From contig JAJUIM010000094.1 of assembly GCA_029267645.1 (NCBI GenBank), positions 1 through 7,162 on the forward strand: a DNA stretch of 7,162 nt, given 5' to 3'. The notes under the pieces are model-generated. The model searched no databases. It worked only from the letters and a program-made list of their open reading frames with translations, and was not told the DNA's origin. Source of the stretch: Microbacterium sp. GTDB lineage: Bacteria > Actinomycetota > Actinomycetes > Actinomycetales > Microbacteriaceae. Positions 5,388 to 7,162 of the stretch are shown in pieces. How positions within the stretch are numbered: the stretch's first letter is position 1; every line of letters begins with the position of its first letter. The position numbers were made by a program, and so were the translations under genes.

Positions 5388-5401
5388 ATAATGTGCATTA
5401 T
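5388..5401. promoter_or_regulatory. AT-rich palindrome overlapping a -10-like element
   Basis: ATAATG-TG-CATTAT is a perfect inverted repeat of 6+6 bases, in striking contrast to the surrounding GC-rich DNA. It contains CATAAT on the plus strand (5387-5392) and GATAAT on the minus strand (5397-5402), each five of six matches to the -10 consensus. The minus-strand element points towards the LLM oxidoreductase, about 200 bases away. No good -35 is visible. A transcription-factor operator (MarR-, TetR- or Fur-like size) is a reasonable guess, not shown. Confidence 0.45.
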
Positions 5402-5456
5402 CGGCAACACCGCAACACACACGACACAGGGCGCGTGACGCCCGCACTCGCACCGA

Positions 5457-5771
5457 TCACTCGGGCTCGAGGAACGACACCGCCTTGCTCTCCGCACGCG
5501 CATACGCGATCTCTCGGGCGGTCGACTCGCCGACGTACCCGCCCGGGTTCACGACGAGGATCCTGTCGGCGAGATCGATCTTCCGCAGGTGCAGTTCGTC
5601 CAACACGGGCTTCACGTCGCGCGTCACCGGCACGTCGATCTCGGCAGGTGCGAGCACGATGACGCCCGCGAACGTCAGATCGCGGTTCGCCTCGCGCATA
5701 TCCGCCGCGAATCGGGCGGATCCGCAGATACAGACGACCTCGGGACGACCCGTGCCGGCCATACGTGTCAT
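5457..5771 (-). CDS. Nucleoside 2-deoxyribosyltransferase-like protein (DUF4406-type)
   Basis: A 104-residue soluble protein with a Rossmann-like fold. It begins EVVCICGSARFAADM (11-25), continues with the strand LTFAGVIVLAPAEI (32-45), a basic helix ELHLRKIDLADRILVVNPGG (59-78), and ends with YVGESTAREIAYARAESKAVSFLE (79-102). These elements match the small DUF4406 / nucleoside 2-deoxyribosyltransferase-like proteins, where the segment after the Gly-Gly-Tyr-x-Gly-Glu turn holds the putative catalytic acid. Whether it cleaves nucleosides or nucleotides is not known. The ATG at 5771 is preferred: AGGGGAG lies about five bases upstream and the promoter at 5797-5825 fits it. ATGs further up the frame (5837, 5936) would lie at or before that promoter. 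The gene is divergent from the DUF3817 gene, 91 bases apart. Confidence 0.8.
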   Translation of the reverse strand: MTRMAGTGRPEVVCICGSARFAADMREANRDLTFAGVIVLAPAEIDVPVTRDVKPVLDELHLRKIDLADRILVVNPGGYVGESTAREIAYARAESKAVSFLEPE

Positions 5772-5796
5772 CGCCGCTCCCCTGGCCGATCCGTGA

Positions 5797-5825
5797 ATGA
5801 TATATCGGCGCGCGGGTTCCGTCCA
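5797..5825 (-). promoter_or_regulatory. Sigma-70-like promoter of the DUF4406-type gene
   Basis: On the minus strand TGGACG (5820-5825) and TATCAT (5797-5802) are separated by 17 bases. Transcription would begin near 5790, about 19 bases before the ATG and just ahead of the AGGGGAG ribosome binding site. The -10 region sits in an isolated AT-rich stretch (TGATATATC). This is the best promoter in the window. Confidence 0.55.
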
Positions 5826-5862
5826 CACGATCCCCATAGTCTCGCCCGGATACCGTGTCGGT

Positions 5863-6312
5863 ATGACCCCACGCGCCCTGTTCAAGACGTTCGCGCTGGC
5901 GGAAGTCGTCACATGGGCGGGCCTGATCACCGCCATGATCCTGCGCGGCGTGGGCGTGACCGATGCGCTCGTGCCGGCGGCGGGCGGCGTGCACGGCTTC
6001 GTCTTCCTCGCCTACTGCGTCGCCACCGTGATCGTCTGGATCGACGGCCGCTGGAGCGCCGGCCGCGGCGTGCTCGGCCTGGCGCTGTCGGTGATCCCGT
6101 TCGCGACGTGGCCCTTCGAGGTCGCGACGGATCGCGCGGGCCTCCTCGCGCGCACGTGGCGCCTGGCCAGCGAGGCGCCGCGAACGTTCATCGAGCGCGT
6201 GCTCGCGTGGGTGATCCGCCACGCCGTGCTTGCGGGCGTCGTGCTCGTCGTCGTGGTCGCGACCGTGTTCTGCGTGCTGCTCTGGCTCGGCCCGCCCGTT
6301 CCTCGCGCCTGA
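5863..6312 (+). CDS. DUF3817 membrane protein with C-terminal extension
   Basis: A 149-residue integral membrane protein of unknown function. The first 90 residues fit DUF3817. A helix with the typical Ala-Glu-x-x-x-Trp (ALAEVVTWAGLITAMIL, 11-27) is followed by GGVHGFVFLAYCVATVIVW (41-59) and a third segment, VLGLALSVIPFATWPFEV (70-87). Family members are usually around 100 residues with three membrane segments. Here about 55 residues follow, including an amphipathic Arg-rich stretch and a fourth strongly hydrophobic segment (about 120-142), ending in PPVPRA. The ATG at 5863 matches the family N-terminus; an upstream ATG at 5797 would add 22 untypical residues. No clear ribosome binding site is seen. 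TACCGT at 5851-5856 is spaced as a -10 for a leaderless start, with no -35. The stop lies 15 bases from the convergent UvrA-like gene, with no terminator visible. Confidence 0.82.
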   Translation: MTPRALFKTFALAEVVTWAGLITAMILRGVGVTDALVPAAGGVHGFVFLAYCVATVIVWIDGRWSAGRGVLGLALSVIPFATWPFEVATDRAGLLARTWRLASEAPRTFIERVLAWVIRHAVLAGVVLVVVVATVFCVLLWLGPPVPRA

Positions 6313-6327
6313 GCGCGGCGGATCCCG

Positions 6328-7162
6328 CTACGCCACGTACTCGGCGAGGTGGCGGCCCGTCAGGGTCGAACCGTCTGCGACGAGCTGCGCCGGCGTGCCC
6401 TCGAACACGACGCGTCCGCCGTCGTGGCCCGCGCCGGGGCCCATGTCGATGATCCAGTCGGCGTGCGCCATGACGGCCTGGTGGTGCTCGATGACGATGA
6501 CCGACGACCCGCCGTCGACGAGCCGGTCGAGCATCTCGAGCATCTGGGCCACGTCGGCGAGGTGCAGGCCGGTCGTCGGCTCGTCGAGCACGTAGACGTC
6601 GGCGCCGTCCGCCATCTGCACCGCGAGCTTCAGTCGCTGCCGCTCGCCGCCCGACAGCGTCGAGAGCGCCTGCCCGAGTGTGACGTAGCCGAGCCCGACG
6701 TCGTTGAGCCGCGTGAGGATCTTCACGGCCGCAGGGAGGCGCCCCTCCCCTGCCGAGAAGAACTCGAGCGCGTCGGCGACGGGCAGATTCAGCACGTCGG
6801 CAATGTTCTTGCCGCCGAGCGTGTACTCGAGGACCTCCGCCATGAACCGGCGCCCGCCGCAGTCCTCGCACGGCGTCGTGACGCCCTGCATGAAGCCGAA
6901 CTCGGTCGTGATCACGCCGTTGCCCTTGCACGTCGGGCACGCGCCCTCACTGTTCGAGCTGAACAGCGCCGGCTTCACGCCGTTCGCCTTCGCGAAGGCC
7001 TTGCGGATCGGCTCGAGCAGGCCCGTGTACGTCGCGGGGTTGCTGCGCGAGGATCCCTTGATCGCGCTCTGGTCGACGAACACGACGCCGTCGCGCGTGG
7101 CCAGCTGCTCCGACACGAGCGAGCTCTTGCCGGATCCCGCCACGCCCGTGAGGGCGACGAGC
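6328..7162 (-). CDS. UvrA-like ABC ATPase (excinuclease subunit A paralogue), C-terminal part
   Basis: The window edge cuts this gene, leaving 277 residues up to a TAG stop at 6330-6328. They form the second ATPase domain of a UvrA-type protein. In fragment numbering: Walker A TGVAGSGKSS (5-14), the UvrA-specific DQSAIKGSSRSNPATYTG (30-47), a zinc module Cys75-x2-Cys78-x19-Cys98-x2-Cys101, the ABC signature LSGGERQRLKLA (169-180), Walker B VYVLDEPTTGLH (189-200) and the H-loop region VIVIEHHQ (221-228). Canonical UvrA reads LSGGEAQRVKLA and has a larger FSFNVKGGRCE-type stretch before the zinc module; here the forms LSGGERQRLKLA and ALFSSNSEGACPTC match the short UvrA-like proteins related to DrrC (drug resistance or DNA-lesion clearance). 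So this is probably a paralogue, not the housekeeping uvrA. It is cytoplasmic and DNA-binding by family. The start and the UvrB-interaction region are outside the window. Confidence 0.9.
   Translation of the reverse strand, partial: LVALTGVAGSGKSSLVSEQLATRDGVVFVDQSAIKGSSRSNPATYTGLLEPIRKAFAKANGVKPALFSSNSEGACPTCKGNGVITTEFGFMQGVTTPCEDCGGRRFMAEVLEYTLGGKNIADVLNLPVADALEFFSAGEGRLPAAVKILTRLNDVGLGYVTLGQALSTLSGGERQRLKLAVQMADGADVYVLDEPTTGLHLADVAQMLEMLDRLVDGGSSVIVIEHHQAVMAHADWIIDMGPGAGHDGGRVVFEGTPAQLVADGSTLTGRHLAEYVA

Noticed and set aside
5189..5503. N-terminal extension of the LLM oxidoreductase
   Set aside because: The frame is open but its sequence is Arg/Ser/Pro-rich and unlike the family, which begins at MTSLELGLDTFGG. 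It would also cross the palindrome and the relic.
5772..5936. N-terminal extension of the DUF4406-type protein
   Set aside because: It would run through the likely promoter (5797-5825) and overlap the divergent DUF3817 start; a good ribosome binding site marks the ATG at 5771.
1..7162. A new defence, mobile or biosynthetic system
   Set aside because: The genes are of unrelated, mostly familiar families on alternating strands, with no integrase, transposase, toxin-antitoxin pair, repeat array or biosynthetic core. I see no set of genes that would work as one unit.

Overview
The window is very GC-rich, with GTG starts, tightly packed genes and strong G/C bias at third codon positions. This points to a high-GC actinobacterium. 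Microbacteriaceae or a close relative is my best guess, based on the style of the GNAT, DUF4232, DUF3817 and UvrA-like proteins; it is an inference, not a measurement. I see no tRNA, rRNA, CRISPR array, transposase, phage gene or recognisable defence cassette.

Region 1 (1-1640, plus strand) is one polycistronic run. It holds the C-terminus of a probable Nudix hydrolase, a GNAT acetyltransferase overlapping it by 4 bases, a Cof-type HAD phosphatase 9 bases further on, and a 14-codon ORF that looks like the beheaded N-terminus of a second GNAT. The GNAT/HAD and HAD/14-codon junctions share the same sequence. The run ends in a very strong two-tier hairpin (1578-1639), whose outer right arm contains the end of the convergent minus-strand gene.

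Region 2 (1632-2733, minus strand) holds a 75-residue helical protein of unknown function with an excellent ribosome binding site. It also holds an alpha/beta hydrolase with looser codon use than its neighbours.

Region 3 (2900-4078, plus strand) is a membrane protein with about five transmembrane segments, a Pro/Thr-rich linker and an extracytoplasmic DUF4232 domain.

Region 4 (4163-5456) holds a minus-strand luciferase-like (LLM) flavin-dependent oxidoreductase of the Atu2307/SP_0267 type. Upstream of it are a GC-rich dyad, a probable acetyltransferase relic on the plus strand and an isolated AT-rich palindrome.

Region 5 (5457-6312) is a divergent pair. One is a small nucleoside 2-deoxyribosyltransferase-like (DUF4406-type) protein with a good promoter; the other is a DUF3817 membrane protein with an unusual C-terminal extension. 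Region 6 (6328-7162, minus strand, cut by the window edge) is the C-terminal ATPase half of a UvrA-like ABC protein of the short, DrrC-like type.

The genes look like independent housekeeping or accessory functions, not one pathway. I did not find a convincing new multi-gene system. The most interesting signals are gene decay (one N-terminal and one C-terminal acetyltransferase-like fragment beside an intact GNAT), the duplicated gene junction, the long hairpin between convergent genes and the AT-rich palindrome.
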